A DNA stretch of 64,000 nucleotides from RYN-230 sp036509255 (GTDB lineage: Bacteria; Actinomycetota; Actinomycetes; Streptosporangiales; Streptosporangiaceae), in contig DATCFY010000106.1 in assembly GCA_036509255.1 (NCBI GenBank), forward strand, positions 21,569-85,568. Direction: 5' to 3'. The notes beneath the pieces are model-generated. The model was not told the origin of the DNA and did no database searches. It saw nothing but the letters and a program-made list of their open reading frames with translations. A program made the translations under genes and the position numbers. The first letter of the stretch is position 1. The number at the start of each line of letters is the position of its first letter. This document shows positions 8,389 to 16,668 of this stretch, one piece after another.

Positions 8389-9210
8389 CTCCCGGTAACC
8401 CTCGGCCGGGTCGGCGCCGGGCACGGTGAGCAGCTGGATGCTCACGTGGTCGGCCCCGGCGTGCAGGTGCTCGGTGAGGCGAACCACCACCTGGGCCGCG
8501 CTGCCGTGGACGGCCAGCGCGTCGATCAGGGCGTCGCTGCCGCCGTCGCTCAGGTCGGCGTCCGTCCAGCCCAGGCGGCGCAGGTTGGCCGTGTAGTTGG
8601 CCAGGCCCAGATACGGCTTTTCCACCCGGGACCGGCCGATCGCCCGGGCCTGCCCGGCGTCCGTGCTGATGACCACCTTCTGCTCCGGGGCCAGCAGCGG
8701 TCCCGGGCCGAGGATCTCCCGGGCCTGCGCGGTGTACTCGGGCGTGACCAGGTAGGGGTGGGCGCCCGCGGTGCGCTCGGCGGCCAGGCGCAGGACTTTC
8801 GGGCCGAGCGCGGCCAGGACCAGGCGGCCGGCCGGGACGCCGTCGTCCAGCAGGGTGTCCACGTAGCGGACCAGCGTGTCGTAGGGCTTCGCGTACTGCT
8901 GGGTCATCTCGGGGTGGCCCGCACCCACGCCCAGCAGGAAGCGCCCCGGAAACCGCTGCTCGACCCGCTGGAACGAGGCAGCGACGTCGTGCGCCTCGTA
9001 CTGCCACATGTTGACGATGCCGGTCGCCACCATGAGCGTGGTCGTGGCGGCCAGGAACTCCTCGCCGGCGGCCAGATCTCCGTTAGCCGAGCCCAGCCAC
9101 AGGGTGCCGAACCCGAGTTCCTCGATGCTCACGGCCAGTTCCGGCGTGACCTGGCGCTCGCCCCGCCAGATGCCGAACCGTCCGAGCTGGTCGCGCACCT
9201 GCTCCGTCAT
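8362..9210 (-). CDS. F420-dependent LLM-class oxidoreductase
   Basis: The 282-residue protein has the luciferase-like TIM-barrel pattern: LGRFGIWRGERQ at the start, SIEELGFGTLWLG near residue 29, ATGIVNMWQYEA near 60, RFPGRFLLGVGAGHPEM near 84 and a C-terminal GADHVSIQLLTV. It resembles the TIGR03620-type group of probable F420-dependent oxidoreductases common in actinobacteria. It would transfer hydride between F420 and an unknown substrate. I chose ATG 9210 because GGGAG precedes it and the product starts MTEQVRDQLGRFGIW; the upstream extension is Ala/Gly-rich and unlike the family. It stands alone. Confidence 0.9.
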   Translation of the reverse strand: MTEQVRDQLGRFGIWRGERQVTPELAVSIEELGFGTLWLGSANGDLAAGEEFLAATTTLMVATGIVNMWQYEAHDVAASFQRVEQRFPGRFLLGVGAGHPEMTQQYAKPYDTLVRYVDTLLDDGVPAGRLVLAALGPKVLRLAAERTAGAHPYLVTPEYTAQAREILGPGPLLAPEQKVVISTDAGQARAIGRSRVEKPYLGLANYTANLRRLGWTDADLSDGGSDALIDALAVHGSAAQVVVRLTEHLHAGADHVSIQLLTVPGADPAEGYRELAEAIKLR

Positions 9211-9387
9211 TCGGTCTGCTCCCTTGCCTCGGGCCGCGGCCGCCGTCAGCCGGCCGCCGTTCACCACCCCGGGCAACCGCCTCCGGCTGGCCGCTGTTCC
9301 CCGCTGGTCCTAGTTGTGAACCGGCCCCAATGGGTACCATGTGCGTAGAGTAGTCAAATGATTACGTAAAGAGAGGGGCGCTCGGTT

Positions 9388-11946
9388 ATGGGGGGACCTC
9401 GAGCGACCTCGGCGGCTGCCGTGCTGTCAGACGCGCACACGTCACCATCCGCGCTGCTGGAGTTCGCGGTCAGCCAGGCCCTGATCCGGGACCCGACAGC
9501 ACCCGATGCGGGCCTGCCCGAACTGCTCCGGCGCGCCGCGGCGGGGTTCGACAGCCGGGCGGCGGTCGCCCTCCGGCTGGGCGAGCCGGGAGAACCCGCG
9601 GTCATCGCCGCCTACCCGCCCGCGGCGGTGGACCCCCGCCTGATGGCGCAGCTGAGTGGGCTCCTGATCGCCCATCCGGGGGTCGTCTCGACCGGGGGCT
9701 GTGTCCAGGGACCGGTGGTCTGGCCCGGGATGGGACCAGGCCGGAACCGGGGTGGGGCGCTGATCGCCGTGGCCAGGCTGCCGGGGCAATCCGCCCCATG
9801 TGCCCTGATCCTGGTGGGGCGGCAGTCCCCGTGGACGGCCGAATCGCAGGCGATCGCGCGGGCCCTGGCCACCGTCATCGCGTCCCGGATGCGCCGGGCC
9901 GAGGATGCCAGGGAAATCGCGGAACGGCGGGCGGTCGCCGAGGCGCTGATCAATGCGGCCCCGGACGCCGTAGTCGTGGCCGACGCCCAGCGCAAGATCG
10001 TCGCCTTCAACTCCGCCGCGGAGGAACTGTACGGCCGCCGGCGTGCCGACGTGCTCGGCCAGGGCATAGCCGATCTGCTCATCCCGGAACGCAACCGGGC
10101 CGTCTTCCTGGAATCGACGGGGGAGTTCCTGCGCAGCCACGACCCCGGGGAGTTTACCGGCCGCATGCTGTTGCCTATCCTGCGCGGTGACGGCACCGAG
10201 CGGACGGTGGAGGTGACCCCGCTGCCGCTGCTGGCCGGTGGCCAGGTCTACTTCTGCAGCTTCGCCCGGGACCTGACCGAGCTGGAGCAGGTGAATACGG
10301 CGCTGGCGGCGAGCCAGGCCCGGGTGCAGCTGCTGTCTGAGCTGGCCCCCGTGGGTATCGCCCGCACCGACCACGCGGGGACATGCGTCTACGTCAACGA
10401 GCGCTGGTGCGCGATGGACGGCCAGCTGGTGAAGGATATCCTCGGCACCTCGTGGCTGGAGACCGTGCATCCCGGCGACGTCGCGCGGGTCCGGGGCGAG
10501 TGGGCCCGCGCCCGGGCGGCCCGCTCGGAGCTGCGGACCGACTTCCGGCTGCTCCGGCACGCGGGCCAGCCGCTGTGGGTGCACGCCGCCGTGACCGCGG
10601 TGCCCCACCAGGCGGACCTGCCCCGCGGGTTCATGGTCGCCCTCACCAACGTGACCGCCCGCAAGCGGGCGGAGGGGGAGCGGGACCGCCTGCTGGCCGC
10701 CGAGCAGGCCGCGGTGCGCGATCTCACCGACCAGACCGAGCGGCTGAACAGCCTGATCGCCGCGGCCGTCCCCGGCGTGCTGGTCCTGGATGAGCGGCAC
10801 ACGATCGTGCAGGTCAACCAGAGCCTGTGTGACCTGCTCGGCGTCGAGGATCCGCCGGTCAAGCTCGCAGGGGCCGACGCCGAGGTCTTGCGCGAGCCCA
10901 TCGCGCGTACGTTCGCGCATTCTGCGGAGGTCATGCAGCGGATGACTCAGCCGGATGCGGACCGGCAGCGGGTCGACGGCCTCCGGTTCGCGACCTCGGG
11001 CGGCCGCATGCTGGAGTGCGACTACTGGCCCGTGTTCGCGGGCGGTGAGTACCGGGGCAGCTTGCTGCTGCTCTGGGACATATCCGATCGCGCCGCCGAG
11101 GAGCAGGAGCGCGACCGCCGGCTGCAGGCCGAACTCACCTCACGGCGCGCCGCCGAGCATGGCCGGCAGCAGCTGGCCGAGCAGAATGAGGAGCTGCGCG
11201 AGCTCGATGAGCTCAAGACCCGGTTCCTGGCCACCGTGTCCCATGAGCTGCGGTCCCCGCTGACGTCGATCGTGTCCTACGCCGAGCTGATCCGGGACGA
11301 GGGCGAGCTGGCCCCTACCGCGGCCCGCTTCCTGGACGTCATCGCGCGGAACGCCGAGCGGATCACCAAGCTGGTGGGCGATCTGCTGCTGCTGAGCCAG
11401 ATCGAGGCCGGCGTTATCCCCCTGGAGCTGGCGCCGGTACCGGTCGCGGAGGTCGTGGCCGAGGCGGTCCAGGCCGCGGCACCGGCGGCGGCGCAGAAAG
11501 GCGTCGCGCTGGACGGCGCGGCGCCGGACGGGCCGCCGGTACTGGCCGACCGGGCCCGGCTGGTCCAGGTGATCGACAACCTGATCGCCAACGCGGTCAA
11601 GTTCACCGACGAGGGCGGCCAGGTCAAGGTGACCGCGGCCGCGGACGGCCAGGAGTGGCGGATCGACGTCACCGATTCCGGGATCGGCATCCCGCCGGAC
11701 GATGTGGGCCGCCTGTTCGACCGCTTCTTCCGCGCCTCCAACGCCACCTCGGCTGGCCGGCCGGGGTCCGGCCTGGGCCTGTCCATCGTCAAGGAAGTCG
11801 CCGAGCTGCACGGCGGCCGGGTGGAGGTAACCAGCACGCTGGGGGCCGGCACCACCATCCACCTGTTTCTCCCGGCCACCGCGGACGTCCGGCCAGGCGC
11901 GCACCCGGCCCCGGAGCAGGGGACAAGTGTGCCCGCCGAGGAATAA
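9388..11946 (+). CDS. Multi-PAS sensor histidine kinase
   Basis: This 852-residue cytoplasmic kinase has no membrane segment. Residues 25-170 resemble a GAF-type sensor domain. Three PAS domains follow, starting near 185 (NAAPDAVVVAD), 318 (ELAPVGIARTDHAG) and 455 (LIAAAVPGVLVLD). A coiled region leads to HisKA, where His619 sits in VSHELRSPLTSI. The ATPase boxes are NLIANAVKF (N), DSGIGIP (G1) and GSGLGLSIV (G2). It probably senses an internal small-molecule, redox or light cue. It lies 80 bases upstream of the response regulator-deacetylase gene, the obvious phosphotransfer partner. ATG 9388 follows GAGAGGGG, and TTACGTAA occurs at 9362-9369 in the promoter region. Confidence 0.93.
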   Translation: MGGPRATSAAAVLSDAHTSPSALLEFAVSQALIRDPTAPDAGLPELLRRAAAGFDSRAAVALRLGEPGEPAVIAAYPPAAVDPRLMAQLSGLLIAHPGVVSTGGCVQGPVVWPGMGPGRNRGGALIAVARLPGQSAPCALILVGRQSPWTAESQAIARALATVIASRMRRAEDAREIAERRAVAEALINAAPDAVVVADAQRKIVAFNSAAEELYGRRRADVLGQGIADLLIPERNRAVFLESTGEFLRSHDPGEFTGRMLLPILRGDGTERTVEVTPLPLLAGGQVYFCSFARDLTELEQVNTALAASQARVQLLSELAPVGIARTDHAGTCVYVNERWCAMDGQLVKDILGTSWLETVHPGDVARVRGEWARARAARSELRTDFRLLRHAGQPLWVHAAVTAVPHQADLPRGFMVALTNVTARKRAEGERDRLLAAEQAAVRDLTDQTERLNSLIAAAVPGVLVLDERHTIVQVNQSLCDLLGVEDPPVKLAGADAEVLREPIARTFAHSAEVMQRMTQPDADRQRVDGLRFATSGGRMLECDYWPVFAGGEYRGSLLLLWDISDRAAEEQERDRRLQAELTSRRAAEHGRQQLAEQNEELRELDELKTRFLATVSHELRSPLTSIVSYAELIRDEGELAPTAARFLDVIARNAERITKLVGDLLLLSQIEAGVIPLELAPVPVAEVVAEAVQAAAPAAAQKGVALDGAAPDGPPVLADRARLVQVIDNLIANAVKFTDEGGQVKVTAAADGQEWRIDVTDSGIGIPPDDVGRLFDRFFRASNATSAGRPGSGLGLSIVKEVAELHGGRVEVTSTLGAGTTIHLFLPATADVRPGAHPAPEQGTSVPAEE

Positions 11947-11991
11947 CTACTTATAGTGATCTAGTGACTACTAATTGACATCGGGGGGCAG

Positions 11992-12030
11992 ATGGACCTG
12001 AACGCGCAGGCACCGGGGGTGACCCGGTGA
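11992..12030 (+). CDS. Possible 12-residue leader peptide overlapping the regulator start
   Basis: ATG 11992 opens a short frame reading MDLNAQAPGVTR and stopping at TGA 12028-12030. That stop overlaps the GTG start of the response regulator as GTGA. A G-run at 11983-11988 could be its ribosome site. The exact overlap suggests translational coupling, so the peptide would act as a leader in the only untranslated gap of the cluster. Chance occurrence is possible. Confidence 0.35.
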   Translation: MDLNAQAPGVTR

Positions 12031-13223
12031 GCAGCGCCGGCGGGCCGGAGTCGCCCGGCCGGATCCTGGTGGTCGAGGACGACCCGGAAGCGGCCGCCTA
12101 CGTCCTGCACGTGCTGCGCAAGCGCGGCGGCTTCGACGTCACCCACATCCCGGACCCGGCGGCCGCGCTGGCCCGGGCCCGGGCGGAACACTGGGATCTG
12201 GTGCTGACCGACGTGGAGATGCCCGGCATGACCGGGATCGAGCTGCTCGAGGCGGTCCGGGAGATCACCCCGGAGGTGCCCGTGGCCGTGGTCACCGCGC
12301 ACCCGTCGGTGGACTACGCGGTCCGGGCCCTGCGCAACCAGGCCGATGAGTTCCTGGAGAAGCCAGTCCGCCCGGACAAGCTGGTCGCCACGGTGACCGC
12401 GCTGGTGGCCAAGGGCCGGGCGGCGCGCGAGGCCGCCCGGCAGAGCGTGCTGGCCATCGGGGCGCACCCGGACGACGTCGAGATCGGCGCGGCCGGCACG
12501 CTGGCCATGCACCGCCGGATGGGGCACGAGGTGTCGATCCTGACCCTGAGCCGCGGCGCCCGCGGCGGCACCGAGGACATCCGGGCCGGCGAGTCCAGGA
12601 GGGCGGCGGAAGTCATTGGCGCCGCGCTGTATCACGAGGATCTGCAGGACACCAGGATCAGCGAGGGCGACCCGACGATCGGCGTGATCAGCCGCATCGT
12701 CGAGACCGTGCGGCCGACCGTGATCTACACCCACTCGCTGCACGACGTGCACCAGGACCACCGGAACACGCACCAGGCGGCGCTCGTCGCCGTGCGCCAG
12801 GTGGGCCGGGTGTACTCCTTCCAGTCGCCGTCGGCCACGGTGGACTTCCGGCCCACCCGCTTCGTCGCCATCGACGAGCAGCTAGAGCGCAAGCTCGAGG
12901 CGATCGACGCGTTCGCCTCCCAGGTGGAGATCCGGGCCTACCTGGAGCCGGACCTGATCGAGTCGACCGCGCGCTACTGGTCTCGCTACTGCGAGGGCCG
13001 CTACGCCGAGCCGTTCGAGGTGGTCCGGGAAGCGGCGGTGGCCGGGCAGCACGAGCTGACTCCGGCAAAAGGCATCGTGCGCGGCGAGGACGGCGCCTGG
13101 GCCGCCGCGCCGGACCGGCGCCGCCGGCCCCGGCCCGATGATCAACTGCCGAATCAAGCACCGGAGCCAGCACCACAGCAGACCGCAAAACATATCGGGG
13201 GGGTGCCGGATGGCGCGAGATGA
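12027..13223 (+). CDS. Response regulator fused to a PIG-L (LmbE) family deacetylase
   Basis: Residues 11-125 are a receiver domain: acidic pair DD18-19, phospho-acceptor Asp62 in LTDVEMPGMTG, Thr90 and Lys112 in LEKPVRP. Residues 140-330 are a PIG-L deacetylase with the zinc/catalytic motif AIGAHPDDVEIG (His147, Asp149-150, Glu152). The distal histidine cluster is THSLHDVHQDHRNTH (His242, Asp244, His245). PIG-L enzymes remove N-acetyl groups from GlcNAc-type sugars. There is no DNA-binding domain, so the output is enzymatic. Phosphorylation by the upstream kinase would be expected to gate deacetylation. The last 50 residues are disordered and Pro/Arg-rich. GTG 12027 has GGGGG seven bases upstream. 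Confidence 0.9.
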   Translation: MSSAGGPESPGRILVVEDDPEAAAYVLHVLRKRGGFDVTHIPDPAAALARARAEHWDLVLTDVEMPGMTGIELLEAVREITPEVPVAVVTAHPSVDYAVRALRNQADEFLEKPVRPDKLVATVTALVAKGRAAREAARQSVLAIGAHPDDVEIGAAGTLAMHRRMGHEVSILTLSRGARGGTEDIRAGESRRAAEVIGAALYHEDLQDTRISEGDPTIGVISRIVETVRPTVIYTHSLHDVHQDHRNTHQAALVAVRQVGRVYSFQSPSATVDFRPTRFVAIDEQLERKLEAIDAFASQVEIRAYLEPDLIESTARYWSRYCEGRYAEPFEVVREAAVAGQHELTPAKGIVRGEDGAWAAAPDRRRRPRPDDQLPNQAPEPAPQQTAKHIGGVPDGAR

Positions 13224-14208
13224 TCTCAGCCACAGGCAGATCCGCGTGCTGGTCACCGGGGTGGGGGGACCCGCCGCGGTGTCCGTCATCAAATCGCTCA
13301 GCCTCGATCCCACCGTCCAGCTGGTGGGCGCCGACATGGACCCGTGGGCGGCCGGCCTGTACCTGCTGCCGCCAGACGCGCGGACCCTCATCCCGGCGGG
13401 CCTGGACCCCGATTTCGCCTCGGCCGTCCTGGCCCGCTGCGTCGCCCTCGGGGTGCACGTCCTGATCCCGACGGTGGACGCCGAGATGCGCCCGCTGGCC
13501 CGGGCCCGCGCCGAGTACGAGGCGGCCGGGATCGAGCTCATGCTGGCGCCGGAGCGGGCGCTGGACCTGACGCTGGACAAGCTGGCCCTGGCCCGCTGCT
13601 GTGCCGGGCACGTCCGGGTACCGCGCACCGAGTGCTTCGACGAGGCGCTCAACCCGGCGTCGTGGGAGTACCCGGTCGTGCTCAAGCCGCGCACCGGCAG
13701 CGGCTCGCGGGATATCTCCGTGGCGGCGTCCGCCGGGGAACTGGCCGGCCTGGAGCGGTCCGCGGAGTTCATCGTCCAGGAGTACCTGCCGGGCGAGGAG
13801 TACTCGATCGACGTGCTCGCCGACACCAGCACCCATGTAATCGCCGCCGTGCCCCGGCTCCGCGCCCGGGTGGACTCGGGCGTCTCGGTGGCCGGGCGCA
13901 CCGTGCACGACCCGGAGCTGGAGGACCTCGGGGCCACGGTGGCCACGGTGACTGGTCTCACCTACATCGCCAACGTGCAGTGCCGGCGGGACGCGGCCGG
14001 CCGTGCGGCCCTGCTGGAGGTGAACCCGCGGGCCCCCGGCGCGCTGCCGCTGACCGTGGCCAGCGGGGTGAACATGCCCCGGCTGGCCCTGGACGCGCTG
14101 CGCGGCCTCCCGGTGCCGGACCACGTGGACTTCCGCGAGGTGGCCATGGTCCGCTTCCTCGACGAGCGGTTCATGGACCTGAGCGAAGTGCAGAAGGTCG
14201 CCGCGTGA
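13210..14208 (+). CDS. ATP-grasp domain protein (carbamoyl-phosphate-synthase-like)
   Basis: The 332-residue protein has a preATP-grasp Rossmann part (RVLVTGVGGPAAVSVIKSLS, residues 12-31) and an ATP-grasp fold. Nucleotide and metal elements include YPVVLKPRTGSGSRDI near 155, FIVQEYLPGEEYSIDVL near 187 and LEVNPRAPGALPLTVASGVN near 275, where the Glu and Asn bind magnesium. ATP-grasp enzymes make acyl-phosphate intermediates and join an acid to an amine or thiol. The substrate is unknown; context suggests a cell-surface glycan or its precursor. ATG 13210 is preceded by a GGGGGG tract and overlaps the regulator gene by 14 bases. The longer upstream frame is unlikely to be translated. Confidence 0.88.
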   Translation: MARDDLSHRQIRVLVTGVGGPAAVSVIKSLSLDPTVQLVGADMDPWAAGLYLLPPDARTLIPAGLDPDFASAVLARCVALGVHVLIPTVDAEMRPLARARAEYEAAGIELMLAPERALDLTLDKLALARCCAGHVRVPRTECFDEALNPASWEYPVVLKPRTGSGSRDISVAASAGELAGLERSAEFIVQEYLPGEEYSIDVLADTSTHVIAAVPRLRARVDSGVSVAGRTVHDPELEDLGATVATVTGLTYIANVQCRRDAAGRAALLEVNPRAPGALPLTVASGVNMPRLALDALRGLPVPDHVDFREVAMVRFLDERFMDLSEVQKVAA

Positions 14209-14945
14209 GCATGCCCTCCGGCCTGGTCGCGCTCGACGAGGATCACCACGTCCACTCGACCTTCTCCGACGACGCGGTCAGCACCGTGGCCGAGAACGTC
14301 CGCGTGGCCCGGGAACGTGGCCTGCGGGTCCTCTGCCTCGCCGATCACGCCCGCGAGGGTTCGCCCTGGGTGCCGGACTTCGTGGCCGCGGTGCGCGAGC
14401 TCCGCCCCGCGCCGGGTATCGAGGTGCTGGCCGGTGTGGAGGCCAAGATCCTCAACGCGACCGGGGAGCTGGACCTGCCCGGTTCTCTGCGCGGGGTGGA
14501 CCGGGTCCTGATCGCGGATCACCAGTACCCCGGCGATCACGGTCCGGTACCGCCGCAGGACATGCGGGACGCGCTCGATCGGCGCCAGTGCTCGGCGGGT
14601 GACATCATCGACGGCCTCATCGCGGCCACCCTCGGTGCCCTGGAGCGGGTGGCCCTGCCGCAGGTGGCCCACCTGTTCAGCCTGCTGCCCAAGATGGGCC
14701 TGGACGAGGCGGACGTGCCGGGCCCGACCCTGGACCACCTGGCCCAGGGCTGCGTCCGGGGCGGGGCGCGGGTGGAGGTCAACGAGAAGTGGGCCTGCCC
14801 GTCCCCGCGCACCATCCGGGTCCTGGCCGCGGCCGGCGTGCCGCTGGTCGCCAGCACGGACAGCCACGACTGCGCCAGCATCGGCCGCTACCCGCGGGTC
14901 CGGGGCATCCTGGATACCGCGTTCAGCAGGGCTGTGCCGGGATGA
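14205..14945 (+). CDS. PHP-domain metal-dependent hydrolase
   Basis: The 246-residue protein is a PHP-fold phosphoesterase. The first metal motif is HHVHSTFSDDA (His15 and His17). Next come LCLADHAREG, VLAGVEAKIL with a conserved Glu, IADHQYP, and the closing VASTDSHDC with Asp and His. These match the trinuclear metal site of histidinol-phosphatase and related enzymes. The HisK phosphatase-like layout suggests hydrolysis of a phosphate ester, but the substrate is unknown. GTG 14205 overlaps the preceding stop as GTGA; ATG 14211 is an alternative start. Tight coupling with the ATP-grasp gene suggests that the two enzymes act on one intermediate. Confidence 0.85.
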   Translation: MSMPSGLVALDEDHHVHSTFSDDAVSTVAENVRVARERGLRVLCLADHAREGSPWVPDFVAAVRELRPAPGIEVLAGVEAKILNATGELDLPGSLRGVDRVLIADHQYPGDHGPVPPQDMRDALDRRQCSAGDIIDGLIAATLGALERVALPQVAHLFSLLPKMGLDEADVPGPTLDHLAQGCVRGGARVEVNEKWACPSPRTIRVLAAAGVPLVASTDSHDCASIGRYPRVRGILDTAFSRAVPG

Positions 14946-16438
14946 CGGACTTCCTGCTGGCCATCAAGTCCCTGCTGGTGGCCTTCGTGATCCTCGGAGC
15001 GCTTCCGCTGCTGGTCGCGAACTACCAGTTCCTCCTGGTCGGGCTGCACTTCCGGCGGCTGCATTACGCGAAATGCCGGGCCTATTTCCCGCGGACCGCC
15101 ATCCTCATCCCGGCGTGGAACGAGGCAGCGGTCATCGGCACCTCGATCGACCGGCTCATGCTGCTCGACTACCCACGCGAACGCCTGCGCATCTATGTCG
15201 TGGACGACGCCAGCACCGATGACACCCCGCAGGTCGTCTTGGCCAGGGTGGCACAGTACCCGGGGAACGTCGTGCACCTGCGCCGCCACAAGGGTGGCGA
15301 GGGCAAGGCCGCAACCCTGAACCACGGCCTGGCGGAGATCCTGTCCGACGGCTGGATGCAGGCCATCCTGATCATGGACTCGGACGTCATCTACGAGCCC
15401 AGCTCGCTGCGGCGGATGACCCGGCACCTGGCTGATCCCGAGGTCGGCTCGGTCACCGCCTATATCAAGGAGGGCAGCCGTCCGGGGAACTACATGACCC
15501 GGTTCATCGGCTACGAGTACATCACCGCCCAGGCCGCGGCCCGGCGGAGCCAGGAGGTCCTCGGCGTGATCGCCTGCCTGGCGGGAGGCGCGCAGCTGCA
15601 CTCGCGGGCCAACATCGAGGCGATCGGCGGACAGGTGGACACGGCCACGCTGGCCGAGGACACGGTGACCACGTTCGAGACCCAGAAAGGGGGACGCAAG
15701 GTCATCTTCGAGCCGCATGCCACCGTGTGGGCGGAGGAGCCGGGCAGCATCGTCGCGCTGTGGAAGCAGCGGCTGCGCTGGGCCCGCGGCAACGTCCAGG
15801 TCACCCGGCGATTCAGGAGCGTCTGGTTCCGGCCCCAGCCCAATAACCGGCTGGGCAGCATCAGCTTCGGCCTCCTCTGGTTCTGCCTGCTGCTGCTGCC
15901 GGTGTTCATGGTGCTGGCGTCGGCATCCCTGGTGATCCTGTTCTTCATCGACTACCAGCTCGCCTGGACCGCCTTTCACGTGCTGTGGCTGACCAACGTG
16001 ATCACGTACATCTTCATCACGTCCTTCGCGCTCGCCATCGACCCCGGTGTCGGGCGGCACACCTGGAAAGAAGCGCTCATTTTCCCGGGCGTGATCAACG
16101 TCATCATCCTGCTCGCCGCCATCCTGCCCGGCCCGGCGGCCTGGGTCGGCCACGAGCTCGCCGACGCCGCCGGCGTCGGGGTCACCTACGGCTGGGTGAG
16201 GGGCATCGAGCTGTTCACCTATATCTGGCTCTCAGCCTGCATGGGGGTCGCCTTCCTCGGCAAGGTCGCCGAGTCACGCAAGCTTGGCCGCTTCCTCGGG
16301 CCGCTGTTCGTGTACATCGGCGGTTACGGGCCCCTGCTGTGCGCGATCACTACCGCCGCCTACATCAAGGAACTCCGGCACGCCGAGGCGATCTGGGACA
16401 AGACCGAGAAGACGGGGAAGATGGTGGTGCCGACATGA
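14942..16438 (+). CDS. Processive family-2 glycosyltransferase, membrane-bound
   Basis: The 498-residue protein starts with a membrane helix (LLVAFVILGALPLLVANYQF). A GT2 catalytic domain follows: IYVVDDASTDDTP near 84, DSD at 146-148, TLAEDTVTT (Asp240) and Q276-R-L-R-W280. This D, DxD, D, QxxRW set is the signature of processive synthases such as cellulose, hyaluronan and PgaC/IcaA poly-GlcNAc synthases. Four to five C-terminal helices (about 300-335, 345-365, 380-400, 425-445, 450-475) would form the export channel. The neighbouring deacetylase suggests that the polymer contains N-acetylhexosamine. Its ATG overlaps the previous stop as ATGA. Confidence 0.9.
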   Translation: MTDFLLAIKSLLVAFVILGALPLLVANYQFLLVGLHFRRLHYAKCRAYFPRTAILIPAWNEAAVIGTSIDRLMLLDYPRERLRIYVVDDASTDDTPQVVLARVAQYPGNVVHLRRHKGGEGKAATLNHGLAEILSDGWMQAILIMDSDVIYEPSSLRRMTRHLADPEVGSVTAYIKEGSRPGNYMTRFIGYEYITAQAAARRSQEVLGVIACLAGGAQLHSRANIEAIGGQVDTATLAEDTVTTFETQKGGRKVIFEPHATVWAEEPGSIVALWKQRLRWARGNVQVTRRFRSVWFRPQPNNRLGSISFGLLWFCLLLLPVFMVLASASLVILFFIDYQLAWTAFHVLWLTNVITYIFITSFALAIDPGVGRHTWKEALIFPGVINVIILLAAILPGPAAWVGHELADAAGVGVTYGWVRGIELFTYIWLSACMGVAFLGKVAESRKLGRFLGPLFVYIGGYGPLLCAITTAAYIKELRHAEAIWDKTEKTGKMVVPT

Positions 16439-16608
16439 GCGGGCCGGAGCCGGCCGCCGGTGGCCCGGTGACCGCGGAGCAGGTCCAGGTCTTCGAGGAC
16501 GAGGTCCGCGACGCGGTCCGCTACGAGCGGGGGCTCGCCATCAAGTGCGTGGCCTGCCTCCTGCTGGTCGCCGTCGTCCTGGCCTTCCGGGTGTACTTCT
16601 TCGGCTGA
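16435..16608 (+). CDS. Small single-pass membrane protein, last gene of the glycan cluster
   Basis: This 57-residue protein has an acidic N-terminal helix (EQVQVFEDEVRDAVRYERG) and one hydrophobic segment, CVACLLLVAVVLAFRVYFF, running to the C-terminus. It is coupled to the glycosyltransferase by an ATGA overlap. Poly-GlcNAc synthases need a small membrane partner (PgaD, IcaD), and this protein occupies the same position, although PgaD has two helices and no sequence likeness can be claimed. I infer that it is a subunit or stabiliser of the synthase. Confidence 0.75.
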   Translation: MSGPEPAAGGPVTAEQVQVFEDEVRDAVRYERGLAIKCVACLLLVAVVLAFRVYFFG

Positions 16609-16668
16609 GCCGGCCGCGTCCCGCCGGCCCGCATGCATGAATCCGGGTGTGGAGGGCACTTGGCCGCC

